A stretch of 64,000 bases of DNA from positions 107,136,001 to 107,200,000 of the forward strand of contig OZ231126.1 in the NCBI GenBank assembly GCA_965153355.1. Direction: 5' to 3'. The notes beneath the pieces were generated by a model that was not told the DNA's origin, ran no database searches, and saw only the letters and a program-made list of their open reading frames with translations. A program made the position numbers and the translations under genes. Shown here piece by piece: positions 52,627-64,000 of the stretch (positions within the stretch are counted from its first letter, which is position 1; every line of letters begins with the position of its first letter). Source of the stretch: Flaccisagitta enflata (Eukaryota; Chaetognatha; Sagittoidea; Aphragmophora).

Positions 52627-52639
52627 AAACAACAACAAT

Positions 52640-52706
<67 letters not shown>

Positions 52707-52856
52707 GAGAACGCGGAATACGGGACCGGGTAACTTGGATTGGAAGGAAAGTGAATGCGGATTGCAAACAACATAACAACATAAACAAAACCAACAACAA
52801 AAGGCAGGATAGGGGACAGGGTAACTCAGATTTGGAGGAAGGGGAATAAATATTGC

Positions 52857-52936
<80 letters not shown>

Positions 52937-53001
52937 CAAACAACAGTAACAACAACGGGGAGCGCGGTAGAGGGATTGGGAGGAAAAGGAGTACGGATTG
53001 C

Positions 53002-53070
<69 letters not shown>

Positions 53071-53071
53071 A
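52627..53071 (+). repeat. Three long (CAA)n arrays (52627-52703, 52856-52937, 53000-53071)
   Basis: Each is 70-80 bp and is preceded by GGATTGCAAAC or a variant. The spacers are themselves related (GGGAACGCGGATTGGGAGGA-like), so the whole is a higher-order repeat of about 150-230 bp. Confidence 0.93.
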
Positions 53072-53365
53072 AGCAATATTAACAACAACATCATAATGAA
53101 TGACAGCAGCCAGAATCACACAAATGATGGCCCTTACACTGTGCTTCTGCTCCTCAATCTTTCAGCGTCAGTCTCTTCTTTGCTATCCATTCTACGTTAT
53201 GTAAACATTTAGATTTTACCCTTACCGTGAACTTTACACTTAAGCTGAAAGGAAAAGGGTATAGTGAGGAAGTAAGCGATTGTTTTAATTGAAAGAAAAA
53301 ATGTGTCATTTGTTACCTGCCCAGTGTCATTGAGCATGTGCATGGTTGCGGTTGTGTGTGTGTGT

Positions 53366-53546
<181 letters not shown>

Positions 53547-53764
53547 TGTGTGTAGGAGGAGGATTCGTGTAGAAGCCGACGATGATTAAGACTGCTGATG
53601 ACAATGATAAGGACTTTCGACAGCTAACGCCCCTACAGTCGGACATAGATGGCGGTTGGACACATATGGCAGTCTGATTTAATTGTTCAAAAAAAGAGAG
53701 AGAAAAAATGCCAAAAAAAGAAAAAAGCGAAGGGCACTGAAAAAAAAGGTTTTATGGGGAGAGA

Positions 53765-53770
53765 AAAAAA

Positions 53771-53834
<64 letters not shown>

Positions 53835-53886
53835 ATGGAAGAAAGAAAGAAAGAAAAAAAATAGAAAGAAAGATAAGAAGAAAGAT

Positions 53887-53957
<71 letters not shown>

Positions 53958-54060
53958 AAAAAAGATAGAAAGAAAAAAAGATAGAAAGAAAGAAAGATTA
54001 AAAGAAAAAAAAGACAGAAAGAAAAAAAAAAGAAAAAAGAGAGAAAGACAGAATAAAAAA
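53765..54060 (+). repeat. (GAAA)n microsatellite block
   Basis: Long GAAA tetranucleotide array with GATA and poly-A interruptions. Lys/Arg and Phe/Ser frames are artefacts. Confidence 0.95.
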
Positions 54061-54164
54061 AAGGGAGGGGAAAGAAAGTGGGATTGAAAGTAAGGTCGTT
54101 TTGTCCCATTGACTCTGAGAAATGTAAAAGAAAAAGAAAGAAAAAAAATGAAATGGGAGAAGAA

Positions 54165-54480
54165 ATAGTCGCAAAAGCGTTAGATGGTCAGCGGTACCCA
54201 TTGCCCCTGTGAGTATGTGTGGATGTGTGATGGTGTGAGGGGCAGCGGCCCCAAAGGGGCCGATGACCTATGCTTAGTTATTTTGGAGGCTTTATGTTGG
54301 GACTTGAGCCTAGAGGTTGCAATTTGAGCTTGGAGGCTGGAATTGGGGCCAAGTGGCTGGATATGTAGCCTCAAGGCTGGATTCTGGACTTTGAGGCTCA
54401 ATTCTGAGCCTTGAGGCTGGATTTTAGGCTTTGAGGCTGGAATTGGAGGCTTGAAGCTGGAATATGAGCCTTTCTTTCTT
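54165..54480 (-). mobile_element. GGCAGCGGCCCC/minisatellite cassette, copy 1 (truncated)
   Basis: Begins AGTCGCAAAAGCGTTAGATG, then the palindromic GGGGCAGCGGCCCC and GGGGCCGATGACC at 54238-54269, then a ~20-bp repeat (GAGGCTGGAATTTGGGCC-like). No second palindrome before 54480. Confidence 0.65.
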
Positions 54481-54518
54481 TACATTTTCCAGCTTATGTA
54501 TGAGTATATGATGGCAAA

Positions 54519-54703
54519 TTTTCAGTCGCGTGCACGCGACTCTTCACCCTACTTTGTCCGTCGGACGGTCAGTCGGTTGGTTGGTTGGTTGGTTGGTTGG
54601 TCGGTTGGTTGGTCACACTTTACTTTTTTTCATCAATTTTATTTCTTTAGGTCATTTTAGGTCATAAAAGAGTATACTAACGCGACTTACAGGTGTTGGC
54701 CTT
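54519..54703 (-). mobile_element. Short element with two internal arrays, copy A
   Basis: Reverse orientation: AGTCGCGTGCACGCGACT at 54524, then CTTTGTCCG, a (GGTT)n array, CACACTTTACTTTTTT, a short AGGTCATTTT array and ACGCGACTTACAGGTGTTGG. See the finding for the family. Confidence 0.75.
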
Positions 54704-54734
54704 TTTGAATAAAAATTAAGTGTTTCAACATAGT

Positions 54735-55258
54735 TTTTGGGCAGCGGCCCCGAAGGGGCCAATGACAAATGCTTTCACACATGTGGGAGATTTTCTCCTC
54801 CTCCTTCTCCTTCTCCTCCTCCCCCGAGGCTCCAAACCCAGCATCAAGGTCCTAATCCTAGCCTCGAGGCTCCAATTCAAGCCTCGAGGCTCAGATTACA
54901 AATTTGAGGCTCCAATCCCAGCCTGGAGGCTCCAATCCGAGCCTCAAGGCCCCAATTCCAGCTTTGAGGCATCAAACCCAGCCTTGAGGCCTCAATCCCA
55001 GCGTATCGCCCTAATCCCCCTCCTGGCTCCAATTCCAGCCTCGAGGCCGGTACCTTTGCCATGAGGCTCCATCCCCAGCCAAGAGGCTCTAATCCATGCC
55101 TGATGGCTCCACTTTAGCCTCGTGGCTCAAATCCCAGCTCCAATGCTCAAATCTTAGCCCAGCATAGGTCTTTGGCTCCTTTGGGTCACCTTCACATCTT
55201 ACATACACTAACTGAGGGCAACGGGCACCGCTGAAGATCTGACGCTTTTGCGACTTTT
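54735..55258 (+). mobile_element. GGCAGCGGCCCC/minisatellite cassette, copy 2
   Basis: Opens GGGCAGCGGCCCCGAAGGGG at 54739, then CTTTCACACATGTGGGAG, CTCCTCC repeats, about 15 units of GAGGCTCCAATCCCAGCCT, then AGCATAGGTC near 55164, CAACGGGCACCGCTGA and the closing ACGCTTTTGCGACTT. Confidence 0.75.
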
Positions 55259-55338
55259 ATCTGATCTCCTGCCTTCAGGAAAAAATCCTTTGTCATTGCG
55301 GCCTATGGGTCCTTTTACCTACAGTCTGTCCCTCTTGT

Positions 55339-56022
55339 TTTTTGGGCGGCGGCCCCGAAGGAGCCAATGACCTATGCTTTCACACATAGGGGATTTTTCT
55401 CCTCCTTCTTCTCCTTCTTCTCCATCCATCCCCCCCACCCTTGAGGCTCAAATTCCATCCTCGAGGCTCAAATCCCAACCTCAAGGCTCAAACCCCAGCC
55501 TGGAGGCTCAAATCCAAGCCTCAAGGGTCAAACCCCTGCCTGGAGGCCAAATCCCAGTCCCGAGGCTCAAACCCCAGCCTTTAGGCTCAAATTCCAGCCA
55601 TAAGGCTCATCTCCCAGCATCTTGGCCCAAATCACAGCCTCAAGGCTCATATCACAGCCTCAAGGCTAAAATCCCAGCATCTTGGCTCAAATCACAACCT
55701 TTAGGCTCAAATCACAACCTTTAGGCTCAAATCCCAGCCTGAAGGCTCAAATCCCAGCCATGAGGCTCAAATCCCAGCCTCAAGGCTCAAATCCCAGCCT
55801 TAAGGCTCAAATCCCAGCATATTGGCTCAAATCACAACCTTTACGCTCAAATCACAGACTCAAATCCCATGATTGATGCTCAAATTCAAGCCTAGAGCCG
55901 CAAAACCTACTAAGCATAGGTCATCAACCCCTTCGGAGCCGCTGCCCCTCTCACCATCACACATAAACACATACTCACATAGGGGCAACGGGTATTGCTG
56001 ACCATCTAACGCTTTTGCGACT
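55339..56022 (+). mobile_element. GGCAGCGGCCCC/minisatellite cassette, copy 3
   Basis: Most complete copy: GGGCGGCGGCCCCGAAGGAG at 55343, about 24 units of GGCTCAAATCCCAGCCTCAA, then AGCATAGGTCATCAACCCC and GGAGCCGCTGCCC (inverted match of the start, 55913-55948), CACATACTCACATAGGGGCAACGGG and ACGCTTTTGCGACTA. Confidence 0.8.
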
Positions 56023-56236
56023 ATTGCATCATTATCTGGACAATATTGCTGCTAGAATGCTTTTAACAGACAGATTGTCTATAAGGATACTTGATGTATA
56101 CACTTTCACCATATTCTGACCTCAAAAGTAATGTCAACTATTCAATTCACATGAAAAAAGGCAAGAAAATCAAGGTTTTTATCAAAATCTTTCTTTCAAT
56201 TTTTTGTTTTATCCTGCTGTTGCAATTATAAAACTA

Positions 56237-56405
56237 AAATGCAAAGAAATTTTGTATATTTAAAAAAATAGTTCTCTCCGCAATTGATTTTGGAAGAGAA
56301 CTATGTTTTTTGTCCAATCTTAATGCAAAGAAATTTTGTATTTTCAAGAACATAGTTCTCACCGTAATTGATTTTGGAAGAGAACTATGCTTTTGTTCCA
56401 ATCTT
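56237..56405 (+). repeat. Two ~85-bp direct repeats
   Basis: AATGCAAAGAAATTTTGTAT through TTGGAAGAGAACTATG twice, at 56238 and 56323. Confidence 0.85.
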
Positions 56406-56621
56406 AGAATTTCAACAGACCTCCTGTCAGTTACCAAAAATGACTAAATGCAAATTTTGCAATGAAATATTGAATATGATTTATTTAAATAATCATTCGG
56501 GTATAATTACCGTATTTCCCCTAATTAGCGCCTGGGGCGCTTACAAAATTGAAAAATGACCTGTCTTACCTCCTCATTAGCGCCTCTGTAGTATGTCAGA
56601 CAACTGATAAGATACTGAGCA

Positions 56622-56823
56622 AGGCCAACACCTATAAGTCGCACGCGAGACATACAGATTGACTTTGAATGACATAGAATGACTTAGAATGACTTAGTAT
56701 ACCCTAAAATGACTTAAAATGACTAAACGAAATAAAATTGATAAAAAAAGTAAAAGTGTGACCAACAGACCGACAGACAGATGGACAAACCGGGGTTTAG
56801 AGTTGTTTGCACGCCACTAAAAA
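56622..56823 (+). mobile_element. Short element with two internal arrays, copy B
   Basis: AAGGCCAACACCTATAAGTC at 56622, an array of GACTTAGAAT units, AAAAAAGTAAAAGTGTGACC, a (GACA/GACC)n array, CGGGGTTTAGAG and TTGCACGCCACTAAAAA. Confidence 0.8.
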
Positions 56824-57147
56824 TAGAGTGAGAAATTTAGGATAAGAAAAAAAAATGGGGTAAGAAAATTAAAAGAGAAAAAAGTGTGGTTTCAAAAGAA
56901 AAATCCACATTTGAAGTTAAGAAGATTATAACTACAGTGAAAAACTATATATTCTAACAGCTTGGGAGTAACAAAGGTAGTAGAGCTAATTACCTGTATA
57001 TTTGTCTCTGTTTCTAGCCATGCGTTTGCCATGTTAACTTTAGTCAAACATTATGAGTGATTGTTTGGAGGAAAGTCCATATCAAAAGCTTCATTTTAAT
57101 ACCGTTTTTGACATTTTTTACCATATCTGGCTTGCCGTGTCAACACG

Positions 57148-57431
57148 GACAAAAAATGGTGAGGAAAAATGTTGACGATAAGGGTCCGGTAATTTTTCCA
57201 AAATTATACCAGAAGTATACCTTGTCAAGGCCTGCTCGGGGTAAAATCATTTCAGGTTGGACTCAACTCCTAGATGGTAAGATTAAGCATCAAAAGGTGG
57301 TGGTCATCAAGCCTAATTACTTTACGCAGGAACTAGGTCTAACAACCTGCTCTGGACACAAAGTAACTAAAGGTATTAATTCTAATTACTTAGAAGTAAT
57401 TAAAGCTAGTGACTTTTTTTCAAAAAACTGA
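57148..57431 (+). CDS. Unrecognised ORF
   Basis: ATG at 57154 (MVRKNVDDKGPVIFPKLYQK) in a frame open from 57057. Composition is ordinary (GKIISGWTQLLDGKIKHQKVVVIKPN) but short, with no domain I recognise and no neighbours in support. May be chance or a fragment. Confidence 0.2.
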
Positions 57432-57930
57432 TTCCACTATCCAATTGAGGGAAAATAATGAATCAAAACCGAATACGATTTTATCTGGGAACCTAGATAT
57501 GAACAGGAGACGATGTCTGTCAGTCTGTCATCTGATTTGCCTATCTGCCTGTTCCGTAGTTGTTAATTGGAAAAAAGTCGAATTACGTAATTCAACTTTT
57601 TGAAACGTAGGGGAGAAATTGGGTTTTCCATTTTAGATTTGAGGCACTTGTGGAAGTTGGGCCATTTCCTGACTGGGATGATACATTTTTTTATATTCAT
57701 ATCTAAGAAAGAACTAATTTTTCTCTTTCAAATGGCGCCAACCAGAAGTCTCTACGATCATTAGTTTTGGCGCTATGAATTTTTTAATCTTTTTTATTTT
57801 TTCGCATTTTTGCAAAAATTTTATTGATCCTATTTTTCGTCCCCTACGTAACAATACAGAAGAGTCCGGATGTTACACAAATTAACCCTGAGTTTTATGA
57901 CGTTAGCTTTTGCATTTTATTCTGCATGAG
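57432..57930. other. No gene; dispersed repeat shared with 47.5-47.75 kb
   Basis: GGAAAAAAGTCGA, TTCTCTTTCA.ATGGCGC.AA.CAGAAGTC and GCGCTATGAATTTTTTAA at 57560-57790 correspond to the same series at 47531-47720. Confidence 0.6.
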
Positions 57931-57932
57931 AG

Positions 57933-58192
<260 letters not shown>

Positions 58193-58199
58193 ACACACA

Positions 58200-59460
58200 C
58201 ACACACACGCACACACTCAAAGACAAAGGAAGACCAAAAAAGAGACGCAGAGAGACAGATTGAATGACAAAAACAGGCAGGCAGTCAACCAAACATCATG
58301 AGATGCACACAGAAGAAGATGCAATGAAAAAAAGGGGTGCCGGAAATTATAGCGCCTCCAAAATAGCAGCCTCTAAAATAGCAGGCTCGGAAATAGCACA
58401 GCCGATTAAAGCTCACCAAGATTATAGCAGCTCTATTATAGCACACCGAGATTACAGCAGCAACTGGCTGTGCCCGTTGGTTGGTCTGTTGGTTGGTTGG
58501 TAACGCATTCGTTCGACGATCCACGCCTTTATTGGTATGAGTCATGTCTTGACTTGAAAAGCTTCAGATATTGCACCGATTGCACAGACTAGTCCACTCA
58601 GCAATGTTATGAAGTTTTTTTAGTTGCGTGCTACACGACTCTACAGCCCGCTTTGTTGGTCCATCCGCCCGTTGGTCTGTCTGTCGTTCCATCCATCTAT
58701 GGGCGTTATTTGTTCCCTACTCAAAATGATCGGTTTTGAGAAAATCCTGTCTAAAGCTGAATGGGATAGGCAGAAAATTACCCTGGTATACAATATTGTT
58801 GCGATTTTGGTGGTTGGGGCTCACAACCCCCCCCTTTACACACTGGCACATTTCACACTCTAAAAACCGCAGCAAACTTTTCGAATAGAGCATCACAGAG
58901 GGACGGACCACCAGACCAATGGCTGGACAAAGCCATATCTGCAACTGAAAATAAGCGTGAACCACCAATAAGGTCTATGATTGTGGTCGATGGCTTTAGT
59001 AACAGCTTGGATTTTCACGTACAGTTACACCCTGCATTGGCAATAACATAAATCCATCTATAACAGACAAAATTTGTTGGTCCCTTGACATCCAATATTG
59101 CAGGGTCCAGATGTAAAGAGAGGGTGTCTGTATTTCCGTCTGTTGAAAGGTCCGAAACTACAACAACACAAAATCTGCTGATTTTTTTTTTTTTTTTTGT
59201 TTTTTTGTTTTTTTTTTGCATTACACCCCTTTCCCAGCCATGCATTAGGTTTAAAAGCCCTGATTACAGTTTACAGAAAAGTAAGTAATTCACCAAGCAA
59301 AATAAAATTTGTTTAAATTCATTAAATCGTAAAATCTTTCGACGTGTGTCAAAGTTGCTACAATCTCACTGGCCCAGAAGATATTTTTTGTCTCTTCATA
59401 TATCCAAGCAGAAAATAGTATGTGAGTCAATACTTAGCTGATCAGTTGGGTTTGAGAAAA
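58200..59460. other. Non-coding, with partial copies of short elements
   Basis: A partial 3' end of the two-array element at about 58621-58680 (TTGCGTGCTACACGACTCTA), and a partial CAGTTACACCCTGCA end at about 59023-59110 related to the TA-flanked element at 61245. No gene seen. Confidence 0.5.
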
Positions 59461-59463
59461 AAC

Positions 59464-59866
59464 AAGGCCAACACCTATAAGTCGCGTGCGAGATTTACAG
59501 GGTAAGAAGGACTTAGAATGACTTAAAATGACTTAGAATGACTTAGAACGACTTAGAATGACTTAAAATGTTCAACAAGGACTTAAAATGTCTTAAAAAC
59601 CTAACGACCAAAAATGACTTAAAATAACTTAAAATGACTTTGAATAACTTAAAATGACTTAGAATGACTCAAAATGACTTAGAATAACTACTAATGACTA
59701 AAAAAGACTTAAAATGACCTAAGAGTTGACGCTTTATTACAAAAAAAGTAAAGTGTGACGGATGGACGGACGGACAGACGGATGGACGGACCGACAGACG
59801 GACGGACGGACCGACGGACGGACCGACAAAGCGGGGTGTAGAGACGTGTGCACGCGACTAAAAAAG
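59464..59866 (+). mobile_element. Short element with two internal arrays, copy C (longest)
   Basis: AAGGCCAACACCTATAAGTC, GCGTGCGAGA, about 22 units of GACTTAAAAT, AAAAAAAGTAAAGTGTGACG, about 15 GACG/GACC units, AAAGCGGGGTGTAGAGACGT and GTGCACGCGACTAAAAAA. Confidence 0.85.
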
Positions 59867-60339
59867 GTCTTCGTGCCTAATGGATGTATGGGAGCTCCAA
59901 AATTTACCGGGTCCACAAGGCATTTAAGTCCGACTTTTGTACATGGTGAAAACTGAAAAGAACAAGGCCAGATACATGGCAATCCAGTCGCGGATGGTTG
60001 GGCAGGGGCAGTACTGCGATAATCGGTCGGAATTCAGAAATTTGACCGACGCACTAAAGCACCAATGGACCAACGGACCAATGGACAGTGTAGAGTTGCA
60101 TGTCCATGACTAAAAATTGGTTTTCTTTTTTTGTCCGCGATGGAATATCATTCCGACGCGGACTATAATTCAAGGTGGGTGGGTGTCGTCGTTGTTGTCG
60201 TTGTTGTTGTTAGGGATTTTAAAAAATGGATAACTTTTTTATGCTTTCACCGATTTGGTTCATATTTGGTGGGAAGTTGTACTAGGGTAAGGCGCTTTAC
60301 ATCCTATCCGATTTTTGTGATCCGACCAATCCAACCGGC

Positions 60340-61030
60340 CCAACCAGCCTACCGGCCTAAAAGTGAAAAACGTGCTTAACTTTGGCATTTTTCAACCAAT
60401 TTGGTTGAAATTTAGTATGGAGTCTCTAAATGGAAGGACTCAACATATGTATGTGATTTATATGCATTTGAGCATGCTGACCGGCCAAACCGACCTACCA
60501 CCCAACCGGCCTACCAGCCTAAAAGGGAAAAACTTGCATAACTTTTATATTTTTCAACCAATTTGGTTGAAACTTTGTATGGAGTCTCTAAATGGAAGAA
60601 CTCAACATATGCACACTATTTATCCTGTCAAACCAGCCTACCACCCAACCAGCCTACCAGCCTAAAAGTGAAAAACGTGCATAACTTTAGCATCTTTCAA
60701 CCAGTTTGGTCGAAATTTGGTATGGAGTCTCTAAATGGAAGGACTCAACATATGTATGTGATTTATTTACGTTTGAGTGAGCTAACTGGCTTAACTGACC
60801 TACCACCCAACCAGCTTACCGACATAAACTTGCATAAATTGGACATTTTTCAACCAATTTGGTTGAAACTTGGTATGGAGTCTCTAAATGGAAGAACTCA
60901 ACATATGCACACTATTTATCCAAACCAGCCTACCACCCAACCACCCTACTAGCCTAAAAGTGAAAAACGTGCATAACTTTGCCATTTTTCAATGGATTTT
61001 CATGAAACTTTGTATGGAGATGTAAGACCC
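60340..61030 (+). repeat. ~150-bp tandem repeat, five units
   Basis: Each unit has GTGAAAAACGTGCATAACTT, TTTTTCAACCAATTTGGTTG, TATGGAGTCTCTAAATGGAA and ACTCAACATATG, then an ACCAGCCTACCACCCAACC tail. Units near 60362, 60525, 60667, 60825 and 60961. Long and short spacer versions alternate. Confidence 0.88.
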
Positions 61031-61244
61031 ATAGTTTTAGCGTACTTACAGGATTAGCGATCTTTTGGTGATAGCAATCTTATAGAATTGGTGATCTTTA
61101 ACCCTCCTCCGTCGCGGACCCAGATACTGTTCAGATTTTTTATACATTCATGAACATTTTTTTGGTTATTTTTCAAACAAAGTGAGTTAAATTCTTCTCT
61201 CTAGAAGTCTAATTCATAACAAATTTTCATCTTTTTTTATATTA

Positions 61245-61421
61245 CAGTTAAACCCTGCAATAATGGATGTCAAGGGACCAACAGATTTTATCCACTATAG
61301 GCGCATTTCCCTTATAGCCAACATAGAAATTAAAAGAAATTGATATGAAAGGACCAAGTTTTTAGATTCCTTATAGGCGGATTTCCGTTACTCTTGGATC
61401 CGTTATAGCGGGGTTTAACTG
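61245..61421. mobile_element. 177-bp TA-flanked inverted-repeat element (pogo/Tigger-like ends)
   Basis: Starts CAGTTAAACCCTGCAATAA and ends GCGGGGTTTAACTG, with TA on both sides (61243-61244, 61422-61423). The inner halves also pair in part (CCACTATAGGCG / CGTTATAGCG). CAGTTAAACCC termini with a TA duplication are typical of pogo/Tigger-type Tc1/mariner MITEs. Confidence 0.8.
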
Positions 61422-61423
61422 TA

Positions 61424-61790
61424 TTTTTTTTAAATAATTTAAGACCGATTTAGATTCAAGAGCAACATTTACCCCCACGCGTCCCATACATCCAAATCCA
61501 TCCAGTCTGTCGGTCCATTGGTCTGTCCATGATAATTTAGTCAAAAACTGAGAAAATGCGCATTTCTGATGCTGCAGTTGTGTTTGTCTCTGTGTGTCTA
61601 TGTGTGTATGTGTGGGGTGGGGGAGGGTGTTGATAGGGGTTGTATGTCAGTCAGTTGTTAAGATGGTCTGTTGAATAGTTGGTATGTATCGCTTTGCATT
61701 TCCCATTTCCAGGTGTTTTTAGAGCCGGACATGCAAATCTATGGGAGGCTTTGTCCGTCCATCTGATGGACTGTCAGTAATGATTAAGTT
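61424..61790. other. No gene seen
   Basis: A (TGTG)n-rich stretch at 61585-61625 and AT-rich sequence. Confidence 0.4.
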
Positions 61791-61793
61791 AAA

Positions 61794-61960
61794 TAGTCGC
61801 AAAAGCGTTAGATGGTCAGCGGTGCCTGGAGGCTGAGATTTAGGCCTCAAGGCTGGGATCTGGGCCTCTTGGCTAGGGTTTGGACCTGCAGGCTGAGATT
61901 TGGGCCTCAAGCCTTGGATTTGGGTCTCCAGGCTAGGACTTGGTCCTTGATAGAGTTCGG
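61794..61960 (-). mobile_element. GGCAGCGGCCCC/minisatellite cassette, copy 4 (partial)
   Basis: AATAGTCGCAAAAGCGTTAG and ATGGTCAGCGGTGCC, then about six GAGGCTGGGATTTGGGCCTC-like units. The palindromic GC segment is missing. Confidence 0.6.
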
Positions 61961-62204
61961 CGATCTGGCTTATAAAAATCGGTTCAATTAGGTTCAATTA
62001 ATAAATTAAAAATCGCGAATATAGGTTCGGTTCAGATACTGCTATAACCAACTTCCGGTTGCGGTTATTATCGATTTTTATTTGCATACTGACATTTTTT
62101 TTTGCATGATGATTAACTGTGGATCATTTAAGAATAGCACTGATTTTTTTTAATCCTGCACTTTAGTAGCTATTTACTTTTACTCTTTTTATTACAGGGT
62201 TTTT

Positions 62205-63174
62205 CACGCCAACACGCCGATTACAAAACCCCGTTTCTCAGCCCCCAGATGTGATAATTGATTTCTGAAAAATGCTCTAAACAGCTCCTGAGATCCAATT
62301 TTGTTATCTGAAATTGCGATGGTTTGATTCCAATTAGTTTACCTGTCATAGACGAGTGAATAAATCCTCAGAGTTTGGGTAAGTGCCAATAGGTCATTAC
62401 TTCGAGAAAGCATTGGTTCATCCTCAGGCCATGTCAAAACAAATGAAGCAAAAATACAGTCTAGATTTCATATTGATTTTAATTAGTTACCTATACCTTT
62501 GATAGAAAAAGTGAGCTGAAAAGAAAACTATGCAATTGCGTAGCATTCCTTAATTGATATTAAACTGTTCAAAAATGTTTTTCCCAATATGGCAGCTTCA
62601 CATTTGGTTTTTCCTTCTGCTGGTATTTTTTTTTCCATGAGTAACCTGGTTGGTCAGTCCGTTAGTTGTTTAAGCCTACTGTTAGTACTCTAATTCTGAT
62701 AATTGCCATCATTTTGAGCGTCTTCGCCTTCACCAGATTGTGAAAGTTGATGGTTGAATGGCGCTCCTCCATGATCTCATGGGGCCCACTTTCACTACCG
62801 AGTCTCATCAACTTTGGAGGAGCACTGCATCTAAATAAATTGAGCTACACATCCCGGATTGGTCGCATTTTAAAGAGCAAAGATAACTCTTTAAAATGGG
62901 AACAATCTGAGGTCTGTAACTTCATTCGTTTAGAAGCAATGCTCCTTTGAAGTTGATGGAGCAGAGGATTCATCTTTCTGAAATGGTAATGGAAAAATCG
63001 AGTTCTTTTAAAAGATTTCTTATGGGTGGACGTCTTGGAATCTAACCATAAACAAACTCAACAAACAAAATCGGAGCTAACAAGCTGTAAAAACCTTTTT
63101 TCGGAATTTGATTCTCATATCTACCAGCTGAGCAATGTCGTTTTGTAATTGGCGTGTTGGCGTGAAAAACCCTG
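62205..63174. mobile_element. 970-bp TA-flanked inverted-repeat DNA element
   Basis: Terminal inverted repeats of about 35 bp with one mismatch: CAGGGTTTTTCACGCCAACA + CGCCGATTACAAAAC on the left and its complement at the right end. TA on both sides (62203-62204 and 63175-63176). No transposase recognised; a 67-codon ORF at 62747-62950 has no domain I know. Non-autonomous, Tc1/mariner-type target. Confidence 0.85.
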
Positions 63175-63479
63175 TATTTATTGTTTTTTAAATGTGTCAC
63201 TTTTTATCTTTTTTTAGTTTTTTATGTTTTTTACTTTTTAAATTTCTATTCAGTTTTTTTCATTTTTTTATGTTTGATAAACTTTTGTTTACTTTTAATT
63301 TATAAAAATTAAGCAAATGATCATCAAATTTGATGGATGCTAAGAGAGAGAGAGATAGAGGGAGAGAGAGAGAGAGATGATAGAGAGAAGAAACTGAGTC
63401 ACTCGATCGGTTTATTGTTGTATTCCGATTTCCGGTCATTGATAAAATGGTAACCTAGTTTAGGTTATTAGCGGGTACC

Positions 63480-63680
63480 CTTCGACCGTTAGTCCTTGAG
63501 GCTAGGATTTGGGCCTCAATGCTGGAATTTGGACCTCGAGACTGGAATTTTGCCCTTAAAGACTGGAATTTAGGCCTTGAGACTGGGATTTGAGGGGGGG
63601 GGACAAAAAAGAAAATGAAGGAGAAAATCTTCCATACGTGTGAGAGCATAGGTCATCGACCCCTTTGGGGCCGCTGCCCA
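63480..63680 (-). mobile_element. GGCAGCGGCCCC/minisatellite cassette, copy 5 (partial)
   Basis: Five GAGGCTAGGATTTGGGCCTC-like units, then AGCATAGGTCATCGACCCC and GGGGCCGCTGCCC at 63646-63680. Confidence 0.7.
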
Positions 63681-63769
63681 AAAGTGGAAAAATGAGTGTT
63701 TTAGATATTTTTCTGTGTGTGGGGATGGGGGTCGGTCAGTCCGTCCCGTAACACTTTAAAATTTTTTTA

Positions 63770-63985
63770 TGTTTTCATCATTTTCTAACATTTTTCAACC
63801 TTTTTTTTAGCATTTTTAACATTCCTTAACATTTTTTGACATTTTCTGACATTTTTTACCTTTTTAACATTTATTAACATGACTTAACATTTTTTAGCAT
63901 TTTTTAACATTTTTCAACATCTTTCAACATATTTTAACATTTCTAACATTTTTCAACATTTCCTTACATTTTTGACATTTTGTTT
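63770..63985 (+). repeat. Degenerate ~11-bp repeat (AACATTTTTT)n
   Basis: About 19 imperfect copies of TTTTTAACATT / TTTTCAACATT up to the window end. Confidence 0.85.
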
Positions 63986-64000
63986 GTTAATTCCAGACGC

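Noticed and set aside
52315-53212. Leu, Val, Cys, Asn or Thr homopolymer ORFs
   Set aside because: Shadows of the (CAA)n arrays.
53649-54109. Lys/Arg/Glu and Phe/Leu/Ser frames
   Set aside because: Shadows of the (GAAA)n block.
54720-55876. ORFs with repeated SQPQGSNPSLEAQIPA-like units
   Set aside because: They come from a ~20-bp minisatellite whose unit number and phase vary between copies, and the partial copies elsewhere do not keep a frame. Treated as non-coding.
60131-60952. ORFs in the 60-61 kb tandem repeat
   Set aside because: The repeat unit length is not kept in phase and sequence is AT-rich satellite-like.

Overview
The window reads as repeat-rich animal DNA, most likely from an invertebrate. 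It carries four kinds of retroelement (BEL/Pao, Ty3/Gypsy with an envelope gene, a DIRS-like tyrosine-recombinase element, a LINE ORF1 scrap), several short inverted-repeat DNA elements, tRNA-like modules, GT-AG introns, and very long (GA)n, (TA)n, (CAA)n, (GAAA)n tracts. I see no bacterial or organellar genes, rRNA or CRISPR. I cannot name the species.

Layout. 0-5.2 kb: an unrecognised proline-rich 3' exon, a small signal-peptide/transmembrane protein, (GA)n, and a C2H2 finger next to a tyrosine-recombinase catalytic domain. 5.5-15.0 kb (minus): a fragment of an unrecognised gene starting MAGFMCD, then a degraded BEL/Pao element (gag, protease, partial RT, integrase) interrupted by an inverted-repeat insertion. 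15.06-32.8 kb (plus): remains of a second BEL/Pao copy (RNase H, integrase), split by a 14,888-bp LTR retroelement on the minus strand.

The large LTR element (15774-30661) is the centrepiece. Its two 405-bp LTRs differ at one base by eye. It has a primer-binding site, a polypurine stretch, a separate N-terminal Gag frame, a 2,600-residue Gag-Pol frame (zinc ribbon, Gly/Asn repeats, two zinc knuckles, protease, RT, RNase H), integrase in an overlapping +1 frame, an Env laid out like insect errantivirus/baculovirus F proteins, and a small antisense membrane-protein ORF.

32.8-44.1 kb: sequence matching 5.5-6.5 kb in inverted orientation, a three-exon MAGLMCD gene copy (now broken), and three tandem diverged copies of an unrecognised gene family, only the middle one fully open. 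Several of these genes are followed by a ~60-bp repeat with a GCGCTTGTTGA-like core. 44.4-52 kb: two tRNA-like modules, a 31-bp minisatellite, and a DIRS-like element on the minus strand. 52-64 kb: essentially non-coding, with microsatellites and several families of short non-autonomous elements, some bounded by clear inverted repeats and TA duplications.

Coordinates of domains and repeats were read by eye. Homology calls rest on motifs, not database searches.
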